Source: JAKAAZ01 sp963817855 (GTDB lineage: Bacteria; Acidobacteriota; Terriglobia; Terriglobales; Acidobacteriaceae). From it: a DNA stretch of 64,000 nucleotides. The stretch covers positions 310,001 through 374,000 of the forward strand of contig CAWFQA010000003.1 of NCBI GenBank assembly GCA_963817855.1, given 5' to 3'. The notes beneath the pieces are model-generated. The model made no database searches. It was given only the letters and a program-made list of their open reading frames with translations, and was not told the DNA's origin. Of the stretch, positions 57,200 to 64,000 are shown piece by piece. The position numbers were made by a program, and so were the translations under genes. Each line of letters starts with the position of its first letter. Position 1 is the stretch's first letter.

Positions 57200-58219
57200 C
57201 TATCTGGGCAACGTAGGATTCGTTTCGTACACGCGAACCTCCGACGGCTTGGAGCCAACACTGGGAATGCCGACATATAAGAGATTTTGCGATGGAACCA
57301 GGAGGCCGGTTTTAGCCCCGGGCACTGTGCGCACCTTGCCGAGAGATGCGAAATGTTTCGCGGCATTGACCGAGAAGACGTCGACCACCCCCGCTCCTGT
57401 GATGACATAGACGCGATGAAGCTTCGAATCGTAGAAGAGGTCATCGGCTCCGTCATCCGTGGAAATGCGACTGAGCTCGTTGCCGGTATTCGCGTCCAAT
57501 GCGAGCAGCACTGCCGGCTTACGACACGCTATTAACAGTAGGTGGTCCGTCGAGTCATATGCCATCGGGGTGTTGTCGGACGCCTCGTTTAACTTCCAGG
57601 TATTCTCGACACCATTTGTCTTTGTATTCACGACGACAACCTCCGCTGCGTCTGCGATGTTGGCGAAGACGCGCTGCCCTTGCCGATCGAGATCGAGTGC
57701 CTCAGGATGCGCGGCTACAGGCAGATTCGCCGCAAGAGAAAAGTCTTTCGTATTAACGATGGCAATTCGTCCAGGATCGGCAGCATCGCTTCCACCGTGG
57801 CCGACGTAGAGCGCACCGCTCTGCTCGTCGTAGACCATGTCATCGGCGTCGTCAGAAAGCTTCAATGTGCCTGAAACATGAAGTGGAGTCCCTTCGTATA
57901 CCTGCAGGTGGGCAAGCTTTCCGTCGGCGACATACAAACGATGTGTCTCCGCAACCCACGCCAAACCGTGTGGCTTCTCAAGTCCTCGGATGCTCTGAAT
58001 AATTTTTCCGGTCTTCAGGTCCACTACTTCGACGGTATGGTTCCCTTTGGCCGCGGCAAACATAACATCTCTGGAAAGATCGATCGCGAAATGGTCAAAG
58101 CCGCCTACCACGCCAGGCAGTGGAATGGTTTTTGAAAGAGTGAGGGGAGGGCCGTTTTGCCCTAGGGCGGCGAAACAGCACAGGAGCGATGCAGCGATAG
58201 CCGTAACAATCTGAGCCAT
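57200..58219 (-). CDS. YncE-family seven-bladed beta-propeller protein, exported
   Basis: A 339-aa exported beta-propeller. The signal peptide is AQIVTAIAASLLCCFAALG. Blade repeats are visible as FDHFAIDLSRDVMFAAAKGNHTVEVVDLKTGKIIQ, ...RLYVADGKLAHLQVYE, ...GALYVGHGGSDAADPGRIAIVNTKD, ...QRVFANIADAAEVVVVNTKTN and so on, the YVTN/YncE pattern of short strands with a conserved V-x-D/N-T-K turn. Such proteins act as surface or periplasmic binding scaffolds, and their exact job is unknown. It sits between the receptor and the phosphatase and should be co-transcribed with them. Confidence 0.85.
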   Translation of the reverse strand: MAQIVTAIAASLLCCFAALGQNGPPLTLSKTIPLPGVVGGFDHFAIDLSRDVMFAAAKGNHTVEVVDLKTGKIIQSIRGLEKPHGLAWVAETHRLYVADGKLAHLQVYEGTPLHVSGTLKLSDDADDMVYDEQSGALYVGHGGSDAADPGRIAIVNTKDFSLAANLPVAAHPEALDLDRQGQRVFANIADAAEVVVVNTKTNGVENTWKLNEASDNTPMAYDSTDHLLLIACRKPAVLLALDANTGNELSRISTDDGADDLFYDSKLHRVYVITGAGVVDVFSVNAAKHFASLGKVRTVPGAKTGLLVPSQNLLYVGIPSVGSKPSEVRVYETNPTLPR

Positions 58220-58342
58220 TGAACTTCTTTCTCTGTTGACGGAGTTCGTGGTGGCGTCCCGGATAAATCTCAGGTGCCGGAGATTGATTCATTGCTCACC
58301 GACGCATAGCACGCTTGAAATCTACTTCATCGTGGCATGGCG

Positions 58343-61207
58343 TTATCGCATTGATTTGGACTGCCAACGTAAGCCGCCGGAATAAGTCGGCTTGTAGTAT
58401 TCGCGCTGGGTCATATATTGCGTGCTCCCGTTGTAGAAGCCGAACACCTCGTTATTCATGTTCTGCCCGGAGGCGAGGGCAGTGAAACCCTTGCCGATGT
58501 AGTAGCTCGCCTGTGCGTCCACCTGGGTGTGCGCATAATAGTAGTTGTCGCCGAATGGGCCCTTGATCCCGCCAGCGGCCCCGTCCTGGTACTGGTATGT
58601 GGCGAGATTCGCGCCGTTATAGCTTATTCCGACAGTAACAAGCAGGCGTTTCGTCGCATAGGACGGGATGAGGTTGTAGGAGACCGGTGCCTGTCCCACG
58701 AGTGGCGGCGTATCGGAGCGGCCAGTCAAATCGTAGTTCTTCGACTCTGTGTAGGTAACGTTCGCAATGATCCGGGCGCCGGACAAAACGCCCGGTAGAA
58801 ACGTTAGATGTTGCTGATAGGCCATCTCAACGCCTTGAACATGCGCGTGACCTCCGTTTACCGTCTGCACCTGATGCACGGTTGGTGTGATTGGATTGGG
58901 AAATGGGTTGGGTATCGTTGTCTCCTCAGAAAAGAGGGGGTCGCTTAGCTGTTTGTAGAAGTACCCGGCCTCAAGCATGCCAACGGATGGCAGGAACCTC
59001 TCGTAGAGAATGTCGTAGTCGTTGGCGTGCTCTGCAATTAACGCGGGGTTGCCAATGTTTACCGTATTCGGAGTTGTCGTCTCATCCAATGTTTCATAGG
59101 GGACAAGATCGTACGGATTCGGCCGGGAAATCCCACGCCCATATACAGCGCGGATATCCGAATTTTGATCGAAGTTATATCGAAATTGCACGCTCGGCAT
59201 CGGATCGATATAGGAGCCGCTGCCATATCTTGGAGTGGTAGAAACGTAGTTTCCATTTGCATCGTTGACCACGATGTAACCGGTGTTCGATTCATTGGTG
59301 GCTTCGATACGAAGGCCGGTTTGCAGGCTCATACGACTACCGAGCTCGACGGTGTTCATGACGTAACCGGCGGAAATTCGCTCCTGTAAGTTGTAATTCC
59401 CAGGGTCGGAGTTCAGATGGGTCGCCGGCTCATCCAGCGGAAGAACTCCTGGATTTGCCGCGAGCCAATTTGTGATCAGGTCGAAATTAGTGATCGGGCC
59501 AAATTGATAGCTCCCGCCATAGTAGCTGGGGTTGGTAAAGGTGGTCGTAAACTGAGACATCAGCGGTAGATCGCCGCAGGGATTCGGGCCATTGCAATCA
59601 TAGGTCGGCGCTGTGGCGAACTGTCCCTTGTGCGCGTTGCGGAACTGTCCGCCAAACTCAAAGGTCGAAGCGTGCGTGCCAAGGTGATACAGAATTCCAT
59701 ACGCTCCATTGGCCTGCAGATTGATCTGCGTCGATTGTCCGCTGGTGAGGTTAACGTTTTGCAGCTGATACTTGGTGGGATCGTAAATCGGATCGTCCGG
59801 TGCGCAAGGGAACTGCGGCCGGTAGATGCTTTTCGTCGCCGATCGGCTATATGCACAAGTGCTTCCCACTGAGGGATCCGAAGGAGCGAAGCTCGCGCCT
59901 GGATTGCCCGCCGCCCCGCCGAAACGCGAGCGAGCGAAGGCGACCTGATAGTTGATGTAGGAATGGGTGAAGACCTGATTGCCGCCCATTGCCAGCGAGG
60001 AAATGAGATAGTTTGGCCGGCGGACGCTGGTGCTGTAGGTAATACTCCCGGGTACTGCATCGTCTGGATTGCCGTCGTTATAAGCCGAGACGATGTCGTA
60101 CCCAAACTTCTGTCCATAGTCTTTGAAGTTGGAGAGCAGGCCATGGACATAGAGATCGGAATTTTCCGACAGCTTGTAATCCAGGCTGCCGCCGAAGCCC
60201 CACCGCGTGTGGTTGTAGAAATATTCTTGAATCGCGATCTCGTTAAAGTGAGGAACTGCATTAGTCGCTGGGTTTGGATCGATGTCGGGCACCGGCTCCA
60301 CGTCATCGGTGCCAATATTGTTCAAGTCGTAGCTGTACGCAAGCATCGCTCCCCAGCGCTTGCCGTGGCCGAACCGCAGCCCACCTGTCGCGGTATTCAT
60401 GAACGACTCCTGGCCAGTGTCGATCGGGTTGTACCCACCCACACTCTCAAGCGAGAGCACAGGATGGTCGCTGGTTGCCTGCTTGACCCTCAAGTCCACT
60501 GAGCCGCCAATGGCGTCTCCATTCTGGCTGGCGGAAAGTGTCTTATTGATCGCGACCGATCCGACAAGACCTGGCGGGATCACCCACAGGTCAACCTGCC
60601 GCACCTGTGGATCGGGACCCGGAACGATGACGCCATCAATGGTGGTGTTGCTCAGGCGAGGCTCCGTGCCGCGAATCTGCACATACTGGGCTTGTCCCTC
60701 GTTGCGCACCAACGTCACTCCCGGCAGCCGGCCCAGGGCTTCCGCGACGTTCGCATTCGGCAGGCTCATGATGGTAGGCGCAGTCATCACATTGAGGATG
60801 TTCGCCGATGTACGCTGCTCATTCAGCGCCAGAGCATCGCCACCCAGGGCCCCGTGCACGGTGACGTTCTGATTACCGGACGATACCGACAGCACCGCGT
60901 TGACGGTCGCCGTCTGACCGGCAATTGCCTCCACCGCAGAGGTAAAGCTGACAAATCCAACATACGTCACAGTCATGTTGTAGACGCCCGGCGCGACGCC
61001 GGAAATCACATAATCTCCCCGGCTGTTGGAGACAACCGTCCGGGCACCAGGCTGCAACTGAATTTGCGCACCTGGCAATACGGCGCCGGTGGAATCCTTT
61101 ACGGTTCCGCTGATCGTACCGGTAGTGCTTGTCAACAACGCCTGCGATGACATCGAGATAGCGAAAATCGTGAACAAAAGCATCAAAGATCGGCATTTCA
61201 GCAACAT
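58343..61207 (-). CDS. TonB-dependent receptor with carboxypeptidase-regulatory-like domain
   Basis: A 954-aa outer-membrane transporter. The ATG at 61207 has GGAG 8-10 bp upstream. A signal peptide (MLLKCRSLMLLFTIFAISMS) is followed by a carboxypeptidase-regulatory-like domain (ISGTVKDSTGAVLPGAQIQL, NSRGDYVISGVAPGVYNMTV). The plug has ALNEQRTSANILNVMTAPTI, LPNANVAEALGRLPGVTLVRNEGQAQYVQIRG and IDGVIVPGPDPQVR, followed by the barrel. The form fits the oligosaccharide/TonB-FecA-like group typical of sugar and nutrient receptors. It heads a unit with YncE and a phosphatase, so uptake of the phosphatase's substrate or product is plausible. It diverges from the two-component genes. Confidence 0.92.
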   Translation of the reverse strand: MLLKCRSLMLLFTIFAISMSSQALLTSTTGTISGTVKDSTGAVLPGAQIQLQPGARTVVSNSRGDYVISGVAPGVYNMTVTYVGFVSFTSAVEAIAGQTATVNAVLSVSSGNQNVTVHGALGGDALALNEQRTSANILNVMTAPTIMSLPNANVAEALGRLPGVTLVRNEGQAQYVQIRGTEPRLSNTTIDGVIVPGPDPQVRQVDLWVIPPGLVGSVAINKTLSASQNGDAIGGSVDLRVKQATSDHPVLSLESVGGYNPIDTGQESFMNTATGGLRFGHGKRWGAMLAYSYDLNNIGTDDVEPVPDIDPNPATNAVPHFNEIAIQEYFYNHTRWGFGGSLDYKLSENSDLYVHGLLSNFKDYGQKFGYDIVSAYNDGNPDDAVPGSITYSTSVRRPNYLISSLAMGGNQVFTHSYINYQVAFARSRFGGAAGNPGASFAPSDPSVGSTCAYSRSATKSIYRPQFPCAPDDPIYDPTKYQLQNVNLTSGQSTQINLQANGAYGILYHLGTHASTFEFGGQFRNAHKGQFATAPTYDCNGPNPCGDLPLMSQFTTTFTNPSYYGGSYQFGPITNFDLITNWLAANPGVLPLDEPATHLNSDPGNYNLQERISAGYVMNTVELGSRMSLQTGLRIEATNESNTGYIVVNDANGNYVSTTPRYGSGSYIDPMPSVQFRYNFDQNSDIRAVYGRGISRPNPYDLVPYETLDETTTPNTVNIGNPALIAEHANDYDILYERFLPSVGMLEAGYFYKQLSDPLFSEETTIPNPFPNPITPTVHQVQTVNGGHAHVQGVEMAYQQHLTFLPGVLSGARIIANVTYTESKNYDLTGRSDTPPLVGQAPVSYNLIPSYATKRLLVTVGISYNGANLATYQYQDGAAGGIKGPFGDNYYYAHTQVDAQASYYIGKGFTALASGQNMNNEVFGFYNGSTQYMTQREYYKPTYSGGLRWQSKSMR

Positions 61208-61290
61208 TCAATCCATCTCCGTAACCCGAGGACTGCCGCGAACCCGTAGGCAGCGTGAAGCGTTGATGAGGTGGAGATTAGTCGCCTATC

Positions 61291-61334
61291 TTAAAGACTT
61301 ATTAACGATTCGGTAAAACTTTCCTAAGATTGGG
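61291..61334. promoter_or_regulatory. Four direct repeats with 11-bp period (response-regulator box candidate)
   Basis: Units start at 61291, 61302, 61313 and 61324 and read TTAAAGACTTA, TTAACGATTCG, GTAAAACTTTC and CTAAGATTGGG. An xTAA core recurs every 11 bp. OmpR/PhoB-type regulators bind 11-bp-period direct repeats, so this box in the divergent gap could control both the receptor and the regulator genes. Confidence 0.55.
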
Positions 61335-61442
61335 GAAAACGTCTGTATCCGAGCTTGTGGTTCCGTGTTGGAATAAATAGGAAAGGAAAGCGAAACAGTG
61401 AGCGTTCTTCCGCGGCTCCCTGGTTGCAGCATGGAATGGCTT

Positions 61443-62123
61443 ATGAGAATTTTGGTTGTCGAAGATGAGCTTCGCATGATGGAACTGTTGCGCAAAGGTC
61501 TGCAAGAACACGGCCATACCGTGATGACGAGCGCGGATGGAACCGGAGCGGTAGATTTGGCCCTCGAACATTCCTTCGATGTGATTATCCTGGACATTGG
61601 TTTGCCGGGCAGGAATGGATACCAGGTGGCGCAGGTCCTGCGCAGGAGAAATACTCATGCGTCGATCCTGATGTTGACCGCACTTGATCGAGAAGACGAT
61701 ATTGTTCGCGGACTGAACCTGGGCGCCGACCATTACATGACGAAACCGTTCTCATTTCCAGAACTATTGGCGCGTATCGATTCCTTAACTCGCCCCGTTC
61801 TGGATCCCCCACCTACATCCATTCAGGTGGAGGATCTTGTCGTCGACGTTGTGCGGCACACGGTCGCTCGCGATGGTAAGCAACTCCACCTGACGCCACA
61901 GGAATTCCAATTATTGCAGCAGTTAGTCGAGCACGCTCCTTCGATCGTTCCCCGAAAAGCACTGACGGAGCGAATCTGGGGCTCCCGGAAGGCGCCAGGC
62001 AGAGGCGCCTTCGACATCCTCCTATTTAGCCTACGAAATAAAGTAGATGGCCCTTTTCAACGAGCATTCATACATACCGTCCGAGGGCGTGGCTACTATG
62101 TAGGTGTTAAGCCGCTGGAATAG
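61443..62123 (+). CDS. OmpR/PhoB-family response regulator
   Basis: A 226-aa two-component response regulator, from the ATG at 61443 (MRILVVEDELRMMELLRKGL). In-frame alternatives at 61431 (ATG) and 61398 (GTG, preceded by GGAAAG) exist. The receiver domain has the acidic pocket in VVEDE, the phosphoacceptor Asp near residue 51 in IILDIGLPG, and the conserved Lys in HYMTKPFSF. The winged-helix domain carries VARDGKQLHLTPQEFQLLQQL and RGRGYYVGV near the end. The pattern is that of CusR/QseB-type regulators. The sensor gene follows 20 bp downstream. The divergent receptor unit and the 11-bp repeats suggest it controls both. Confidence 0.94.
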   Translation: MRILVVEDELRMMELLRKGLQEHGHTVMTSADGTGAVDLALEHSFDVIILDIGLPGRNGYQVAQVLRRRNTHASILMLTALDREDDIVRGLNLGADHYMTKPFSFPELLARIDSLTRPVLDPPPTSIQVEDLVVDVVRHTVARDGKQLHLTPQEFQLLQQLVEHAPSIVPRKALTERIWGSRKAPGRGAFDILLFSLRNKVDGPFQRAFIHTVRGRGYYVGVKPLE

Positions 62124-62143
62124 CCTGATCCGGGAGCCACCAC

Positions 62144-63595
62144 TTGAAACCGCTTCCCATCCGCCTCCGTCTTTCTCTTTGGTATTTCGCCGTATTTTCT
62201 TGCGCCGGGATCATCCTCTGCTTCGTCACATGGTTCTTATTGCAACGGAGCCTGCAGACGGTCGCTTTGTATGAAATGGGCGAACGCGTCGATGATGTTC
62301 GAAACATCCTGAACGCTCAGCCACCCGATGCAACACTCGACACGCTACGCAGGCAGTTCTCTGATTACGCCACGCGAGATGACGGAAAGTGGCTGCAAGT
62401 TCTGGATCAGGATGGCAACTGGTTATTTCGGTCGGAGCGAATCCAAGCCATTCAATCCACATTGCCGCTGCTTCAGCAAAGTCCGAATCAGAACAAAATC
62501 ATGGAATTCAAATATTCGACGCCACGTCATAGAAGACGGTCAGGCCTGGCATTAACGCGCACCATCTCCGTCCACGGGCATCTCTACGCGGTGCAGACTG
62601 GATTTTCTCAGAGCACATCGCTTGCCCTTTTGCACCTGTTCGTTCGCGATCTTATTCTGCTGGCTCCCGGGCTCTTATTGCTGGCGGCGATCCCGGGCTA
62701 TTGGATGAGTCGCAAGGCGCTCTCGCCTATTGCGGAACTCGCGCAGCGCGCTCGCCAGATCAGCACGGAAAGTCTCGATGTCAGGCTCCCAATCTCCGAG
62801 ACGCGCGATGAGATCTATTATCTTTCGGAGACCTTGAACAAGATGCTGGATCGCATCGAGTCTGGAGTTCGCAGCAGTCAGGACTTCACCGCGAATGCTG
62901 CCCACGAATTGCGCACGCCAATCGCGTTGATTCGAGCCGAAGTGGAAGTGGCTCTTTTCTCACCGAGGAGCAACACCGAATACCGCGAGTCATGTGCGAA
63001 CGTGCAGAAGGAAACGGTTCGCATGACGGGGTTGATTGAAAGTTTACTGATGCTCGCCCGCGCGGATGCGGGAGTTGAACCACTCCGCTTTGAAATCGTG
63101 GACGCAGCACAATTGGTGCGACAAGTCGGAAACAAATGGAATGCTTCAATGTCGCAAACAGCTCTGGAATTTCAAACGGAGATTGGCAGCTCACCGATGT
63201 CTGTGTTGTGCGACTCCTTGAGCATCCAGCGATTATTGAACATTCTGCTGGAGAATGCCCGACGCTATACTCCGGCAGGCGGTTTGGTTACACTGCGCGC
63301 AACAGCGGAAAGTGGAAGCGTCTTATTGGAGGTTTGCGACACCGGAATCGGAATTCCTGAGGAATGCGTGTCGCGGATCTTTGAACGTTTTTACCAAGTA
63401 GACCAAGTGCGTTCCCGCGAACTGGGTGGATCAGGACTAGGGCTTGCTATAGCGAAGTGGATCGCGGATCAGCACAAAGCAGCTTTCATCGTAGAGAGCC
63501 AGATCGGTGTGGGTTCGCGCTTTGCCGCAAGGATCGACAGAGTTCCTGCTACAAACGTGGATCGGAACGCAGAACTCGCTACTGTGTCGATGTGA
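62144..63595 (+). CDS. Sensor histidine kinase (CusS/QseC-like)
   Basis: A 483-aa membrane sensor kinase, starting at a TTG (62144) with GGGAG upstream. Two transmembrane helices (about residues 11-31 and 163-188) flank a 130-residue periplasmic sensor domain. A HAMP linker (LSPIAELAQRARQISTESLDVRLPI) leads to the HisKA region, with the phospho-accepting His near residue 254 in ANAAHELRTPIALIRAEVEVA. The HATPase part has the N box LLENARRYTPAGG, G1 CDTGIGIP, F box FERFYQVD and G2 GGSGLGLAIAKWIADQH. The ligand is unknown. It pairs with the response regulator, and by position with the receptor and phosphatase unit. Confidence 0.94.
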   Translation: MKPLPIRLRLSLWYFAVFSCAGIILCFVTWFLLQRSLQTVALYEMGERVDDVRNILNAQPPDATLDTLRRQFSDYATRDDGKWLQVLDQDGNWLFRSERIQAIQSTLPLLQQSPNQNKIMEFKYSTPRHRRRSGLALTRTISVHGHLYAVQTGFSQSTSLALLHLFVRDLILLAPGLLLLAAIPGYWMSRKALSPIAELAQRARQISTESLDVRLPISETRDEIYYLSETLNKMLDRIESGVRSSQDFTANAAHELRTPIALIRAEVEVALFSPRSNTEYRESCANVQKETVRMTGLIESLLMLARADAGVEPLRFEIVDAAQLVRQVGNKWNASMSQTALEFQTEIGSSPMSVLCDSLSIQRLLNILLENARRYTPAGGLVTLRATAESGSVLLEVCDTGIGIPEECVSRIFERFYQVDQVRSRELGGSGLGLAIAKWIADQHKAAFIVESQIGVGSRFAARIDRVPATNVDRNAELATVSM

Positions 63596-63925
63596 ATAGA
63601 ACCTTCATTCACTCTTGTTCGCAGATTGACGACGCTTTTTCCAGTCAGTAACGAAGCCGATCGGCATCGCGATCCCACGAAGATCAAAGTCGATCGATAG
63701 CGGAAGACGCCCTCATATTCTGGAAACCCTCAACGCATCGGCTTGAGATTGATGGTTCCATGCGAAAAAGTCAACACAAACCTTTCTTCTCACTTGACGC
63801 AAAATCGCCTGTGCGCTCATTGACACATTCTGTCCGCATAACCGGCAATCGGAGATTGGACCAGTTTGGACCCAAATTGGGTTAGTTGACGGAATTCGGT
63901 GGTGGAGAATGGTTCGCTCCCGACT
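63596..63925. other. Intergenic stretch before repeat copy 3
   Basis: No gene was recognised. The part from 63799 on matches the sequence just before copy 2 (55160-55266), again carrying a degenerate T-arm (GTTCGCTCCCGACTT). Confidence 0.5.
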
Positions 63926-63934
63926 TGGTTCACC
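63911..63934 (+). other. Degenerate tRNA-Ala 3' end (attachment-site-like), copy 3
   Basis: GTTCGCTCCCGACTTGGTTC followed by ACCA. It matches the tRNA-Ala 3' segment at 20 of 24 positions, and shares GCT and ACTT with copy 2 at the variant sites. Like copy 2, it lacks the rest of the tRNA. Confidence 0.65.
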
Positions 63935-64000
63935 AAACAGTCTTACGTCTTTTTGAATCTGCAAATAATAGCCGAGCAATCCCCGAATATCCCCGCAAAA
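63926..64000. repeat. tRNA-anchored repeat, copy 3 (runs off the window)
   Basis: At least 75 bp. It shares TTTTTGAATCTGCAAATA with copy 2 and CCCCGCAAAA with copy 1. The rest lies outside the window, so its full length and the next block are unknown. Confidence 0.75.

Overview
The window looks like one contiguous piece of a GC-rich chromosome from an Acidobacteriota species (Terriglobia-like). This is an inference. It rests on TonB-dependent receptors with an N-terminal carboxypeptidase-regulatory-like domain, a VWFA-related secreted protein, DUF3617, an HspR-controlled dnaK/dnaJ set, and short palindromic repeats of types familiar from that phylum. No rRNA, CRISPR array, transposase or integrase was recognised. 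One tRNA gene, tRNA-Ala(GGC), is present.

Bases 1-32 kb are mostly core genes: the 3' part of rpoB and all of rpoC, a secreted phosphodiesterase, an NTF2-like protein, a thioredoxin-like protein, a GH3 glycosidase, a YihY membrane protein, pyruvate kinase, mutL, an AlkZ-like winged-helix protein with a long basic tail, cmk, a TonB-dependent receptor, pyrG, uppP (frameshifted near its 3' end), then dnaK, two very small genes, a higBA toxin-antitoxin pair, dnaJ, DUF3617 and hspR. The dnaK promoter carries a HAIR-like inverted repeat that fits control by the HspR encoded 5 kb downstream.

Bases 32-52 kb are mixed: an HpnI-type glycosyltransferase (also frameshifted), a VWA protein, a DedA-rhodanese fusion, pstB-phoU, a RES/Xre toxin-antitoxin pair with a palindromic operator candidate, a transglutaminase-like secreted protein, a radical-SAM sulfatase maturase, a sugar-isomerase-like protein, a GH27 alpha-galactosidase, a polytopic membrane protein, ddl, an aldo/keto reductase and a DsbA-like protein.

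Bases 52.6-64 kb look like accessory DNA. Immediately after tRNA-Ala begins a repeat of about 440 bp that recurs at 55.27 kb and again at 63.93 kb, where it runs off the window. Copies 2 and 3 each start with a degenerate copy of the 3' end of the same tRNA gene. The repeats divide the region into two cargo blocks. One holds a single FAD-dependent desaturase-like gene. The other holds a divergent unit: histidine-acid phosphatase (phytase-like), YncE-like propeller and TonB-dependent receptor on one strand, and a response regulator plus sensor kinase on the other, with an 11-bp-period direct repeat between them. Neither block contains a recombinase gene. This tRNA-anchored tandem cargo array is the most unusual structure in the window.
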